Assembly (NCBI RefSeq): GCF_014189455.1 | Contig: NZ_CP050296.1 | Coordinates: 5,142,001 to 5,206,000 of the forward strand | DNA: 64,000 nt | Reading direction: 5' to 3' | Source: Mesorhizobium huakuii | GTDB taxonomy: Bacteria; Pseudomonadota; Alphaproteobacteria; Rhizobiales; Rhizobiaceae | Shown here: one piece after another, positions 1 through 9,262 of the stretch | Layout of the letters: each line of letters opens with the position of its first letter | Position numbering within the stretch: position 1 is the stretch's first letter | The notes under the pieces: model-generated | The model's input: the letters and a program-made list of their open reading frames with translations, nothing else | The model's database searches: none | What the model was told of the DNA's origin: nothing | Translations under genes and position numbers: made by a program

Positions 1-2023
1 CCTGGCCGGTGAACTTCACCGCGTTGGACAGGAGGTTGATGACGATCTGCTTGATGGCCCGCCGGTCGGCGAACAAGGTCAGCGCATCGGCGATGCGTGT
101 TTCCACGGTGATCGCCTTCTGCGCCGCCTGCAGCGAGACGACGCGCACCGTCTCGCTGATCAGCGGACCGAGGTCGATCTGTTCGCGGTCCAGCGAGAAC
201 TGGCCGGCTTCGATCTTGGACATGTCGAGTATGTCGTTGATGACGCCGAGCAGATATTTGCCGCTGCTGTTGATATCGGTGGCGTACTCCTCGTAGCGCT
301 CCGACCCCAGCGGGCCGAACAGCCCTTGTTCCATCAGTTCAGAGAAGCCGATGATGGCGTTCAGCGGCGTGCGCAATTCATGCGACATGTTGGCCAGGAA
401 TTCGGATTTGGCCCGGTTCGCCGCTTCGGCGCGCTCGGTTTCCTTCATGTATTTGCGGTTGAGGTCAACCAACTCACTGGAGCGTTCCTCTTCGGAACGC
501 CTGGCGAGGCTGAGATCATGGATCGTGGCCATCAGCCTGCGTTCGCTGTCGACCAGCTTTTCCTGATGCAGCTTGATCTGGGTGATGTCGGAGCCGACGG
601 AGACGATGCCGCCATCCCGGGTCCGGAGTTCATTGACCTGCAGCCAGCGGCCGTCGGCCAGCTGCCGCTCGAAGGTGGCGCCGCCTTGCGGACCATTGGT
701 ATTGGCAAGCCGGCGCTCGGAAGCAAAGGCCAGCATCCGTTCTTCCAGCGAAGCGCGCGTCACGCCCGGCATCACGTCGCGATCCGAGAGCCCGTTGTCC
801 TGCTGGTATTTGGAGTTGCACATGATCAGGCGCTGCGCCGAATCCCACAGCACGAAGGATTCATTGATGTTCTCGATCGCGGTCCTCAGCCGCAGATCGG
901 CCGCTTCCGAGCGCAGCGCCAGATGGCGCTGCTCGGTGACGTCGACGGCGATGCCGATCAGCTGGATCTCCGGCGCCTCCGGATCCATGACTTGTGCACG
1001 CGCGCGCATCCACACCCATTGGCCGTCGGCATGCCGCATCCGAAACACCTGGTCGATATGGTCGATCTCGCGGGCGACAATTCTGTTGGCGAGCTCGAAC
1101 AGGTCGCCGTCCTCGGGATGGATGATCTCGTCGACCTCGCCGAAGGACAGCATCGTCTCGCAGGGCTCGTAGCCCAGCATGTCGTACATCGAGCACGACC
1201 AATACATCTTGCCGCGCACCATGTCCCAGTCCCACAGGCCGCAGCGGCCGCGCACCAGCGCCATGTCGATGCGCTGATGCGCTTCGAGATAGATGCGGTC
1301 GGCGGCCTGCGCGCGTGCCGCTTGCCCGAAATAGGCGTAGAGGATGATGATCAGCACGCCGGCTGTCAGCACGAACAGGGTGACGTTGAGCGAGACGGTC
1401 TTGCGCCATGTGTCGAAGACCGCTTGCTGCGGCACCAGGGCCGCCGCCGCTCCCTTCCGATCCTTGGCCACGCTGACCGCCGCATACCAGTCCTGCCCGC
1501 CAATGCTGACCTCCATGACGCCGGCGCGGTCGCCGAACATGAACAGCGGCTGGCCGCCCTCGACGAGGCCGTCGAGCGAATGGCCTTGCCATGGCATCGA
1601 GCGCGGCGTCACCGCGGTGATCTTGAAGGCGTTGTCGGTGATGACGAGCACGTGGCTGCGGCCCATCGCGCCCTGGCGGCTGGTGGTCTCCAGCAGATCC
1701 TGGACGGCGCCGGGCACGGTGTCCGAGGTGGTGGCCAGCGAACTGGCCAGCTGACCCGCCGCCAGCGTCAGGATCGCCTTGGCATCGCGCTCGACGTCGT
1801 CGCGTTCGTTCATCAGTGACAGCACGCGCAGCGCCGCGATGACGAGCAGGAAGATGATGATGAGGGCCGGTATCGACCGGCGCAGCAGCGGCTCGGCGGC
1901 CAGAAGCCGCTTATAGGCCGGTTCGGCAATGAGCCGCGTATTCCCGGCAAGGCCGTCGCTGCGCGTCCCGCGACGCGCAAAAGCCATCCCACCGGGCGCG
2001 CCCCACGCGTCCGCCTTCGCCAT
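1..2023 (-). CDS. PAS-domain sensor histidine kinase, 3' end outside the window
   Basis: Membrane-bound two-component sensor kinase, of which about 674 residues are visible. The N-terminus has one membrane segment (about residues 51-68), a periplasmic region, and a second membrane segment (about 208-232). Two PAS regions follow (about 245-355 and 370-480), then a linker and a HisKA dimerisation domain with the phosphoacceptor His548 in the motif HELRTPLNAIIGFSELM. The ATP-binding domain is cut off by the window edge just after its first conserved helix (NLLSNAVKFT). The phosphoacceptor motif and double-PAS layout resemble the alphaproteobacterial DivK-kinase group (PleC, PdhS, CbrA), which acts on cell-cycle and surface phenotypes; the exact member is inferred, not shown. 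The start at 2023 has GGGGAG 8 bases upstream; an in-frame ATG at 1987 is an alternative. It is co-directional with pepN. Confidence 0.88.
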   Translation of the reverse strand, partial: MAKADAWGAPGGMAFARRGTRSDGLAGNTRLIAEPAYKRLLAAEPLLRRSIPALIIIFLLVIAALRVLSLMNERDDVERDAKAILTLAAGQLASSLATTSDTVPGAVQDLLETTSRQGAMGRSHVLVITDNAFKITAVTPRSMPWQGHSLDGLVEGGQPLFMFGDRAGVMEVSIGGQDWYAAVSVAKDRKGAAAALVPQQAVFDTWRKTVSLNVTLFVLTAGVLIIILYAYFGQAARAQAADRIYLEAHQRIDMALVRGRCGLWDWDMVRGKMYWSCSMYDMLGYEPCETMLSFGEVDEIIHPEDGDLFELANRIVAREIDHIDQVFRMRHADGQWVWMRARAQVMDPEAPEIQLIGIAVDVTEQRHLALRSEAADLRLRTAIENINESFVLWDSAQRLIMCNSKYQQDNGLSDRDVMPGVTRASLEERMLAFASERRLANTNGPQGGATFERQLADGRWLQVNELRTRDGGIVSVGSDITQIKLHQEKLVDSERRLMATIHDLSLARRSEEERSSELVDLNRKYMKETERAEAANRAKSEFLANMSHELRTPLNAIIGFSELMEQGLFGPLGSERYEEYATDINSSGKYLLGVINDILDMSKIEAGQFSLDREQIDLGPLISETVRVVSLQAAQKAITVETRIADALTLFADRRAIKQIVINLLSNAVKFTGQ

Positions 2024-2190
2024 AAATGGCACTCCCCGAATTTGCCTATGCTGCTTGGTGATCCGGCAAAACGCCGCACATCCGAATCGTCAGTAAAGAA
2101 TCAAAGGTGATTCGCCTTGTCCAGTGGTCCGACGAAAAAAGATTAAAAATCGACTAAAATAATCGGTTTTGGAGGTGCGGCGGCCTCGGG

Positions 2191-2213
2191 CCTTCTCCCC
2201 GCACGGGAGAAGG
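2191..2213. repeat. Short palindrome, CCTTCTCCC/GGGAGAAGG
   Basis: Nine-base arms (2191-2199 and 2205-2213) lie just past the pepN stop. A close relative occurs at 39675-39698. There is no T-tract, so this looks like a dispersed intergenic palindrome more than a classical terminator. The rest of the gap 2024-2223 shows no gene; 2130-2165 is A/T-rich and may hold the kinase promoter. Confidence 0.6.
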
Positions 2214-2223
2214 CAAGGGGTGC

Positions 2224-4869
2224 CTAGGCCAACGTCCGCTCCACAATATCGCGCAGATCCGCCGACAGGTTTTCGGCATTGGCGATCGAAAGCAGGGCTT
2301 CCCGGGCCTTGGCCTGCCGGCCCGGTTCGAGCGAACGCCATGATCTCAGCGCCGTCGCCAGCCTTGCCGCCACTTGCGGATTGCGCTTTTCGACCTCGAG
2401 CACAGTTTGCGCGAAGAACCGGTAGCCTTCGCCGTCGGCGCGGTGGAAGCCGGTCTGGTTAGCGCTGGAGAATGTGCCGATCAGCGAGCGCACCCGGTTC
2501 GGATTAGCCATCGAGAAGGCCGCATGAGCGGATAGCGCCCGAACCGTGTCTATCGCCTGCGGCCCCGGCACGCTGGCCTGGATCTGGAACCATTTGTCCA
2601 TGACCAGCGGGTCGGATGCATAGGTCTTTTCGAACGCCGCCAGCGCTTGGTTTGCCTCCGGCGAACCATGGTGGCGATATGCAAGCACGGCAAGGGCGGC
2701 GGCGCGGTCGGTCATGTTGGTCGCCGATTGGAAATGCCCGGCGGCCAGTGCGGCTCCGCCCGGCAGCAGCGAGAGATAGTCCAGCAAAGTGTTGCGCAGG
2801 GCGCGCCGTCCTGCGCTTGCCGCGTCGGGGCTGAAGGCGGTCTTGTCGGCAAGCCTGTGGTAGAGGCTGGAAAATGCCTCGGCATTGGCCGTGGCGATCG
2901 CCAGCGCAAGGGCCTGCCGGGCTGCGTGGATGGCGTCGGGATCGATATTCTTGCCGATGTCGCGGGCGATGTCGGCGTCGCCCGGCAGTGCCAGCGCCAG
3001 CGCCCGGTAGGCTGGCTCCAGCGTCTCATCGACGGCGATGCTGCCGGCAAGCTCGGTCAGCCGGGTCGCGAAGACCGGGTGCTTGCCGCCAAGGATCTCG
3101 CGGAAGGCTGCGATCAGCGCATCGGTGAGCAGCGTGTTGAAGGCTTGCCAGCGCGAGAAGGCGTCGCTGTCATGGCGGGCGAGGAAGAACTGGTCGTCGG
3201 CCTTCTGTTCGACCGATAGCGTCACCGGCGCCGAAAAGCCGCGGTTGAGTGACACGGCGGGACGTTCGGCAACGCCCGAGAAACGCACCATATGGCGGCG
3301 CTTGCGGAGATGGATGACGCCATCCTCGACGCTGGCGCCCTCGACGCCGCTATAGGCGACAGGCCTGCCGCCAGCGCCGATCAGGCCGAAGGTGAGCGGA
3401 ATATGCATCAGCCGCTTGCGGCTTTCGGAGGGGGTCGGCGGCACCGACTGCTCGATCTCGAGCGTGAATTCCTGCGCGGCCGCATTGTGCGTCGAACTGA
3501 CCGTCAGATTGGGCGTGCCCGCCTGATGATACCAAAGCGCGAACTGCGATAGGTCGCGGCCCGAGGCGTCCTCGAACACCTTGATGAAATCCTCGATCGT
3601 CGCCGCGTCGCCGTCGTGCCGCTCGAAATAAAGGTCCATGCCGGCGCGAAAGGCCTTAGCCCCGAGGATGGTGCGGATCATGCGCACCACTTCCGAGCCT
3701 TTTTCGTAGACCGTCGCCGTGTAGAAATTGTTGATCTCGCGGTAGCGGCGCGGCCGCACCGGATGCGCCAGCGGACCCTGGTCCTCGGGAAACTGATGCG
3801 CGCGCAGCAGGCGTACCTCGGCGATGCGCTTGACCGGCCGGGAGCGCTGGTCGGCGGAGAATTCGTGGTCGCGGAAGACCGTCAGCCCTTCCTTCAGGCA
3901 AAGCTGGAACCAGTCGCGGCAAGTGATTCTGTTGCCTGTCCAATTGTGGAAATACTCATGCGCGATGATCGCCTCGATATTGGCGAAATCGGCGTCCGTT
4001 GCCGTCTCCTGGTCGGCTAGCACATATTTGTCGTTGAAGATGTTGAGGCCCTTGTTCTCCATCGCGCCCATGTTGAAGTCGGACACGGCGACGATGTTGA
4101 AGACGTCGAGGTCGTATTCGCGACCAAACGCCTCCTCGTCCCATTGCATCGACCTTTTCAGTGCGTCCATGGCGTAGCCGGCCAGCTTCTCCTTGCCGCG
4201 CTCGACATAGATGCCGAGTTCGACCTTGCGGCCGGATACGGTGACGAAACTGTCGGCGACCTGGCCGAGATTGCCGGCGACCAGCGCGAACAGGTAGGAC
4301 GGCTTGGGGAAGGGGTCGTGCCAGATGGCATAGTGCCAGCCGTCGCCGAGATCGCCACTGTCTCCCGGATTGCCGTTGGACAGCAGCAGCGGCGCCTCGT
4401 CGCACAACGCCTCGATGCGCACGGTGTAGACGGACAGGATATCGGGCCGATCGAGGAAATAGGTGATGCGGCGAAAGCCCTCGGCCTCGCATTGCGTGCA
4501 ATAGACGTTGTTCGAGCGGTAGAGCCCCATCAGGGCCTCGTTGCCGGCCGGCGCCAGTTCGGTCTCGATCAGCAGTTGGAAACGGCGCGCGGCAGGCGGC
4601 TTGAGAAGGGTGAGCTGGTCAGGGGTTACCAGCAGGTCCGCGGGTTTTGCCTTCTTGCCGTCGATCTCGATGCGCTTGAGCGTCAGCCCGTCGCCGTCGA
4701 GCACCAAGGGCGCCAACGCGGATACGCCGTCGCGGCGTTCGATCGTCAATGTTGCGGTGACGATTGTGGCCTCGGGCGAAAGGCGGAAGGTGAGGTTGAC
4801 CTGCGGAATGAGATAATCGTTGGGGCGATAGTCTTCGAGCTTGAAGACCTGGCCGGTGTCCGTGCGCAT
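2224..4869 (-). CDS. pepN: Aminopeptidase N (M1 family zinc metallopeptidase)
   Basis: Cytoplasmic aminopeptidase that removes N-terminal residues from peptides. It is 881 residues, close to E. coli PepN (870). The exopeptidase motif GAMEN is at about 268-272 and the zinc site HEYFHNW at 304-310, with the third ligand Glu in KEGLTVF about 20 residues later. The C-terminal half matches the PepN-type helical domain. I chose the ATG at 4869 because MRTDTGQVFKLEDYRP aligns with the usual N-terminus; the upstream in-frame extension to 4923 looks non-coding. It is divergent from the molybdopterin protein at 5024, with about 150 bases of shared promoter space. Confidence 0.96.
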   Translation of the reverse strand: MRTDTGQVFKLEDYRPNDYLIPQVNLTFRLSPEATIVTATLTIERRDGVSALAPLVLDGDGLTLKRIEIDGKKAKPADLLVTPDQLTLLKPPAARRFQLLIETELAPAGNEALMGLYRSNNVYCTQCEAEGFRRITYFLDRPDILSVYTVRIEALCDEAPLLLSNGNPGDSGDLGDGWHYAIWHDPFPKPSYLFALVAGNLGQVADSFVTVSGRKVELGIYVERGKEKLAGYAMDALKRSMQWDEEAFGREYDLDVFNIVAVSDFNMGAMENKGLNIFNDKYVLADQETATDADFANIEAIIAHEYFHNWTGNRITCRDWFQLCLKEGLTVFRDHEFSADQRSRPVKRIAEVRLLRAHQFPEDQGPLAHPVRPRRYREINNFYTATVYEKGSEVVRMIRTILGAKAFRAGMDLYFERHDGDAATIEDFIKVFEDASGRDLSQFALWYHQAGTPNLTVSSTHNAAAQEFTLEIEQSVPPTPSESRKRLMHIPLTFGLIGAGGRPVAYSGVEGASVEDGVIHLRKRRHMVRFSGVAERPAVSLNRGFSAPVTLSVEQKADDQFFLARHDSDAFSRWQAFNTLLTDALIAAFREILGGKHPVFATRLTELAGSIAVDETLEPAYRALALALPGDADIARDIGKNIDPDAIHAARQALALAIATANAEAFSSLYHRLADKTAFSPDAASAGRRALRNTLLDYLSLLPGGAALAAGHFQSATNMTDRAAALAVLAYRHHGSPEANQALAAFEKTYASDPLVMDKWFQIQASVPGPQAIDTVRALSAHAAFSMANPNRVRSLIGTFSSANQTGFHRADGEGYRFFAQTVLEVEKRNPQVAARLATALRSWRSLEPGRQAKAREALLSIANAENLSADLRDIVERTLA

Positions 4870-5023
4870 TCCCTGGGTTTTCCTGTTCGATTGCGTTGGA
4901 AGCGGACGTTCCCGCTGGTCCAAGAATTTTGAAGTCCGCGCTCTTTACACGAAACAGCCCCTCGACAAAACTCGGCCGATGCCTATTTCAGGCGTTCCTT
5001 CTCCACACCCTCACGAGGCAGCC

Positions 5024-7330
5024 ATGACCGTCGTCACACCGAAATTCGGCATGGGCGCTTCCGTGCTGCGGCGCGAGGATGCGGCCTTCATCCAGGGGCT
5101 GGGCCGCTATACCGATGATATCCAGCCGGCCGGCGTCCTGCACGGCTATGTCCTGCGCTCGCCGGTCGCCAAGGCGAGCTTCAGCATCGGCTCGACGGAG
5201 GCGGCGACGGCGGCACCCGGCGTCCATCTCGTTCTGACCGGCAAGGACCTCACCCATCTCGGCGATCTCAAGTCCGGCGTCATGCAGGCGCAGCCGGATG
5301 GCACCAAGGCGCCGACGCGCGACATCCCGATCCTGTGTCGGGACCGCGTCAACTATGTTGGCGACGCCGTGGCCTTCGTCGTCGCCGACAGCCGCGCTCT
5401 GGCGCAGGATGCCGCCGAACTGATCGATGTCGACTATGACGGTGAGGATGCCGCCTCCGGCACGGCGACGGCACTTGCCGAAGGCACACCGCTGGTCTGG
5501 CCGGAACTCGGCTCCAACCGCGCTTTCACCTACCATATGGGCGACAGGAAAAAGACGGACGCCGCTTTCGCCAGGGCCGCTCACGTCAGCCGCATCGAAT
5601 TCGTCAACAACCGGCTGGTCTGCAATTACATGGAGCCGCGCTCGGCGATCGGCGAATGGAATGTCGGGGAAAACCGCTTCGTGCTGACCACGGGGTCTCA
5701 AGGCGTGCATTCCATGCAGTACATCCTGGCCAGCCTGTTCAAGATCAAGAAGGACCAGTTGCGCGTCATCACGCCCGATGTCGGCGGCGGCTTTGGGCCG
5801 AAAAGCTTCGTCTACCGCGAATATCCGCTGGTGCTCGAGGCGGCGAAACGGCTTGGCCGTCCGGTGAAATGGGCCGGCGATCGTACGGAACATTTTTTGA
5901 CCGACGCGCAAGGCCGCGACAATGCCGTGACAGCCGAAATGGCGCTCGACAAGGATGGCCGCTTCCTCGGCATGAGGGTGAACCTGCTCGCCAATATCGG
6001 CGCCTATGTCTCGCAATACGGCCCGTTCATTCCCTATATCGGCGTCACCATGTCGACCGGCGTCTATGACATCCAGGCACTCGATGTCACGGTGACCGGC
6101 CTCTATACCAATACCTGTCCGGTCGACGCCTATCGCGGCGCCGGCAGGCCCGAAGCGGCGTTCCTGCTGGAAAAGCTGGTCGATGCCTGCGCCCATGATC
6201 TCGGCCTGCCGGTCGAAGAGATCCGGCGCCGCAACTTCATCCGGCCCGAACATTTTCCCTATCGAACGCAGACCGGTCGTCTCTACGACACCGGCGAATT
6301 CGAAGGCCATATGGACCGCGCCATAGAACGGTCGGAGTGGAAGGCGTTTCCACAGCGGCTGGAACAGTCGAAGACAGGCGGCAAGATCCGCGGCATCGGC
6401 ATGGCGACCTATATCGAAGCCTGTGCCTTTCCAGGCTCCGAACCGGCCTTCGTCGAGCTCAATGGCGACGGCACGGTGACGTTGAAGATCGGCACTCAGA
6501 CCAACGGGCAGGGGCATGCCACCGCCTACGCGCAGTTCCTGTCTGAGAAGCTCAATCTCGACATCGACAAGATCCACGTCCGCCAGGGCGACACCGACGA
6601 GTTGAAGGCGGGCGGCGGCACCGGCGGCTCGCGCTCCATTCCGCTGGGCGGTGTATCGGCTTCCCGTGCGGGCGAGGATCTGGCCAACAAGATCAAGCGC
6701 ATCGCCGCCGACGAGCTGGAAGCTTCGGCCGGCGACATCGAACTGTCCGATGGCATTGCCCGCATCGTCGGCACCGACCGCACGATCGATTTTTCAGCCA
6801 TCGCCAGGGCGGCGAAAAGCCCCGACGATCTCAAAGGGTTCGGCGAGTTCGTCCAGGACGAGTGCACTTATCCGAACGGCACTCACATCTGCGAGGTCGA
6901 GATCGATCCCGACACCGGCACGACCGACATTGTCCGCTACACCATCGTCGATGATTTCGGCGTCACGGTGAACCCGATCCTGCTCGCGGGCCAGGTGCAT
7001 GGCGGCGTCGTGCAAGGCATCGGCCAGGCGTTGACCGAGGACACCATCTATGGCGAGGATGGGCAACTCTTGACGGCGAGCTTCATGGACTACGCCATGC
7101 CGCGCGCCGACAATTTCCCGTTCTTCCATTTCGAGACCCGCAACGTGCCGTCGACCACCAATGCATTGGGCATCAAGGGCGCAGGCGAGGCCGGCACCAT
7201 CGGCTCGACGCCGGCGGCGCTCAATGCCGTCACCGATGCGCTGTGGCGCGCCTATGGCATCAGGCATATCGAAATGCCGGCGACGCCGGCGCGCATCTGG
7301 GCCGCGATCAGGGACGTATCGTCAACGTGA
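5024..7330 (+). CDS. Xanthine dehydrogenase-family molybdopterin-binding subunit (CoxL form II-like)
   Basis: Large catalytic subunit of a molybdenum hydroxylase, 768 residues. An a/b hammerhead domain occupies about residues 15-125 and the Moco-binding domains the remainder. GGGFGPK is at about 253 and the active-site loop AYRGAGRPEA at about 369. This loop is the form II type; true aerobic CO dehydrogenases have AYRCSFR, so CO oxidation is not expected. The substrate cannot be told from the sequence; purines, aldehydes or aromatic N-heterocycles are typical of the family. The start at 5024 has GAGG upstream and gives the expected N-terminus. The usual FAD (medium) and 2Fe-2S (small) subunit genes are not adjacent. 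The stop overlaps the start of the next gene by 4 bases (GTGA). Confidence 0.9.
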   Translation: MTVVTPKFGMGASVLRREDAAFIQGLGRYTDDIQPAGVLHGYVLRSPVAKASFSIGSTEAATAAPGVHLVLTGKDLTHLGDLKSGVMQAQPDGTKAPTRDIPILCRDRVNYVGDAVAFVVADSRALAQDAAELIDVDYDGEDAASGTATALAEGTPLVWPELGSNRAFTYHMGDRKKTDAAFARAAHVSRIEFVNNRLVCNYMEPRSAIGEWNVGENRFVLTTGSQGVHSMQYILASLFKIKKDQLRVITPDVGGGFGPKSFVYREYPLVLEAAKRLGRPVKWAGDRTEHFLTDAQGRDNAVTAEMALDKDGRFLGMRVNLLANIGAYVSQYGPFIPYIGVTMSTGVYDIQALDVTVTGLYTNTCPVDAYRGAGRPEAAFLLEKLVDACAHDLGLPVEEIRRRNFIRPEHFPYRTQTGRLYDTGEFEGHMDRAIERSEWKAFPQRLEQSKTGGKIRGIGMATYIEACAFPGSEPAFVELNGDGTVTLKIGTQTNGQGHATAYAQFLSEKLNLDIDKIHVRQGDTDELKAGGGTGGSRSIPLGGVSASRAGEDLANKIKRIAADELEASAGDIELSDGIARIVGTDRTIDFSAIARAAKSPDDLKGFGEFVQDECTYPNGTHICEVEIDPDTGTTDIVRYTIVDDFGVTVNPILLAGQVHGGVVQGIGQALTEDTIYGEDGQLLTASFMDYAMPRADNFPFFHFETRNVPSTTNALGIKGAGEAGTIGSTPAALNAVTDALWRAYGIRHIEMPATPARIWAAIRDVSST

Positions 7331-8292
7331 CATCAGGGACCCGGCCTGAACCAGAAACGACCAGCGGCCACGGCACGCTAAGGGGCATCGCGCTGAAGAT
7401 CGTCTCGGTGGCGGTCTTCGTGGGCATGCAAACCTGCATCAAGGCCGCCGGCGATGTGCCGGCCGGGCAGATCGTCTTCTTCCGCTCCTTCTTCGCCATC
7501 TTCCCGATCATTGCCTTCCTGGCATTGAAGGGACAGCTGGCGACGGCATTCGTCACGAAACGTCCCTTCAACCATGTCGCGCGCGGCGTCGTCGGCGTTG
7601 GCGCCATGGGGCTGGGCTTCTTCGCGCTGACCAGGCTGCCGCTGCCGGAGGCGATCACCCTGAACTACGCGCAGCCGTTGCTGGTCGTGGTGTTCTCCTC
7701 CGTCTTCCTAGGCGAGACGATCCGCGTCTATCGCTGGAGCGCGGTCGCCGTCGGCCTTATTGGCGTGCTCATCATTTCCTGGCCGGAACTGACTCTGCTC
7801 AACTCGGATGAAGCGCTCGACGACCAGGAGGTCCTGGGCGTCATGGCCGCGCTGGTGGCGGCGGCGATCTCGGCTGTCGCCATGCTGCTTGTGCGCAATC
7901 TCGTGCAGACGGAGAAGACGGCGACCATCGTGTTGTGGTTCTCGTCGACGGCGAGCGTGCTCTCGCTGCTGACGCTGCCTTTCGGCTGGCAATCGCTGAT
8001 GCCGGCGCAAGCCGCGCTGCTCGTCATGGCCGGCTTCTGCGGCGGCCTCGGTCAGATCCTGATGACCTCGGCCTATCGCCATGCCGAGGCCTCGGTGGTG
8101 GCGCCGTTCGAATACACCTCGATGATCCTCGGTGTCGTCGTCGGCTATTTCATTTTCGGCGATGTGACCTCGCTCAACACGCTGATTGGTGGTGCGATCG
8201 TGGTGGCCGCCGGCGTCTTCATCATCTGGCGCGAGCGGCAACTCGGCCTGGAACGCACCCGAACGCGCAAGGTGACGCTGCCGCAAGGCTGA
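7327..8292 (+). CDS. DMT-family (EamA) membrane transporter
   Basis: Inner-membrane drug/metabolite exporter of 321 residues with about ten hydrophobic segments arranged as two EamA repeats; the second begins near residue 175. The substrate is unknown. The chosen start is the GTG at 7327, which overlaps the upstream stop as GTGA; an upstream in-frame reading is out-of-frame sequence of the molybdopterin gene. The overlap suggests translational coupling with the molybdenum hydroxylase. The stop (8290-8292) abuts the stop of the convergent regulator at 8293. Confidence 0.88.
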   Translation: MTSGTRPEPETTSGHGTLRGIALKIVSVAVFVGMQTCIKAAGDVPAGQIVFFRSFFAIFPIIAFLALKGQLATAFVTKRPFNHVARGVVGVGAMGLGFFALTRLPLPEAITLNYAQPLLVVVFSSVFLGETIRVYRWSAVAVGLIGVLIISWPELTLLNSDEALDDQEVLGVMAALVAAAISAVAMLLVRNLVQTEKTATIVLWFSSTASVLSLLTLPFGWQSLMPAQAALLVMAGFCGGLGQILMTSAYRHAEASVVAPFEYTSMILGVVVGYFIFGDVTSLNTLIGGAIVVAAGVFIIWRERQLGLERTRTRKVTLPQG

Positions 8293-9105
8293 TCAGGACC
8301 GTTCCGACCGCTCCTTCGCCACCCGCACCAGCACCGCGCGAGTCAGCTCGTCGGCCGGGAAAAAGGACTCGATCGCCAGTTCCGACAAGGTCACGTCGAG
8401 CGGCGTACCGAACACGGTGATGGTGCTGATGAACGACAGCACCTGATCGCCATGGGCGAGGCGCAGCGGATGCACGATCGCATTCGGCTCGACGGGCGTT
8501 GGCCTGTTGCCCTTGAGGCCGGAAGGGTAGCTGCGCAACTCATGCTCCAGTTCGACCAGCACCGGATCGCCGCTGGCATCGTTCTGGTGCTTGAGACGTT
8601 CGAGCAGATGCGTGCGCCATTCCGCGAGGTTGACGATGCGCGGTGCGACGCCGCCGGGGTGCAGGCTGAGGCGAAGCACGTTGACCGGTGGCGCCAGCAG
8701 CGAGGCCTCGCTGACATCGGCGAGGAACGGAGCAATCGCGGCATTCGCCGAAACCAGGTTCCAGTGCCGGTCTACCGCCAGTGCCGGGAAGGGTTCGTGC
8801 CCTTTGAGCACGATCTCGACCGCCGCCATCGCCGGCGCCAGCGTCGTGTCGGAGAGCGACCGTTCGCTGAAGCTCGGCGCAAACCCTGCCGCCAGCAGCA
8901 ACTGGTTGCGCTGCCTCAGCGGGATCGCCAACTGCTCCGCCAGATGCAGCACCATGTCGCGCGAGGGCGCAGCGCGCCCGCTCTCGACAAAGCTCAGATG
9001 CCGCTGCGAGATTTCGGCTTCCATCGCGAGATCGAGCTGGCTCATGCGGCGGCGCGTGCGCCATTCACGGATGAGACTGCCGGCGGAAATTTGGGACGTT
9101 GTCAT
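8293..9105 (-). CDS. XRE-family regulator with MmyB-like ligand-binding domain
   Basis: Transcription factor of 270 residues. An N-terminal HTH_3/XRE domain (about 10-65, with RRRMSQLDLAMEAEISQRHLS cut by the helix-turn-helix) is followed by the MmyB-like PAS-type domain (about 100-260; HWNLVSANAA and the later FFPAD segment are typical). Such proteins usually control an adjacent oxidoreductase or transporter; here the convergent DMT gene is nearest, but the target is unknown. The ATG at 9105 is preferred because the upstream in-frame extension does not match the family. Confidence 0.9.
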   Translation of the reverse strand: MTTSQISAGSLIREWRTRRRMSQLDLAMEAEISQRHLSFVESGRAAPSRDMVLHLAEQLAIPLRQRNQLLLAAGFAPSFSERSLSDTTLAPAMAAVEIVLKGHEPFPALAVDRHWNLVSANAAIAPFLADVSEASLLAPPVNVLRLSLHPGGVAPRIVNLAEWRTHLLERLKHQNDASGDPVLVELEHELRSYPSGLKGNRPTPVEPNAIVHPLRLAHGDQVLSFISTITVFGTPLDVTLSELAIESFFPADELTRAVLVRVAKERSERS

Positions 9106-9162
9106 GGCGCCATGACTAGGGTGGCGAGAGGCGTATTTCAATTACCTGCGAGGTTATCGCTA

Positions 9163-9210
9163 GAGCATGATCCCGAAAAGTGGGACCGGTTTTCGGAAAA
9201 GATCATGCTC
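9163..9210. repeat. RIME-like palindromic repeat
   Basis: Imperfect palindrome GAGCATGATCCCGAAAAG...CTTTTCCGAAAA-type, with arms at about 9163-9180 and 9193-9210. It belongs to the intergenic mosaic repeats common in Rhizobium and Mesorhizobium. Relatives in this window lie at 18016-18047, 24422-24460, 30568-30611 and 38557-38604. Confidence 0.85.
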
Positions 9211-9221
9211 CAACAAAGAGT

Positions 9222-9262
9222 TAGATCGAGATGACGATTCAACTAAACGTCATCTCGATCTA
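9222..9262. repeat. Perfect 15-bp inverted repeat overlapping a stop codon
   Basis: Arms at 9222-9236 and 9248-9262 are perfect complements (TAGATCGAGATGACG). The right arm contains the TAG stop of the uracil-DNA glycosylase gene (9260-9262). It sits next to the 9163-9210 repeat, so the two probably form one composite mosaic element that also marks the end of the transcript. Confidence 0.85.

Noticed and set aside
326..1819. Long plus-strand ORF (about 497 codons)
   Set aside because: It is the complement of the sensor kinase, whose minus-strand frame carries PAS and HisKA motifs; the plus-strand reading is His/Asp-rich without any domain.
4988..6577. Minus-strand ORF of about 529 codons opposite the molybdopterin subunit
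   Set aside because: Shadow reading; composition is typical of the reverse complement of a GC-rich gene.
5024..7330. Aerobic CO dehydrogenase (CoxL form I)
   Set aside because: The active-site loop reads AYRGAGR, not AYRCSFR, and the partner subunits are absent.
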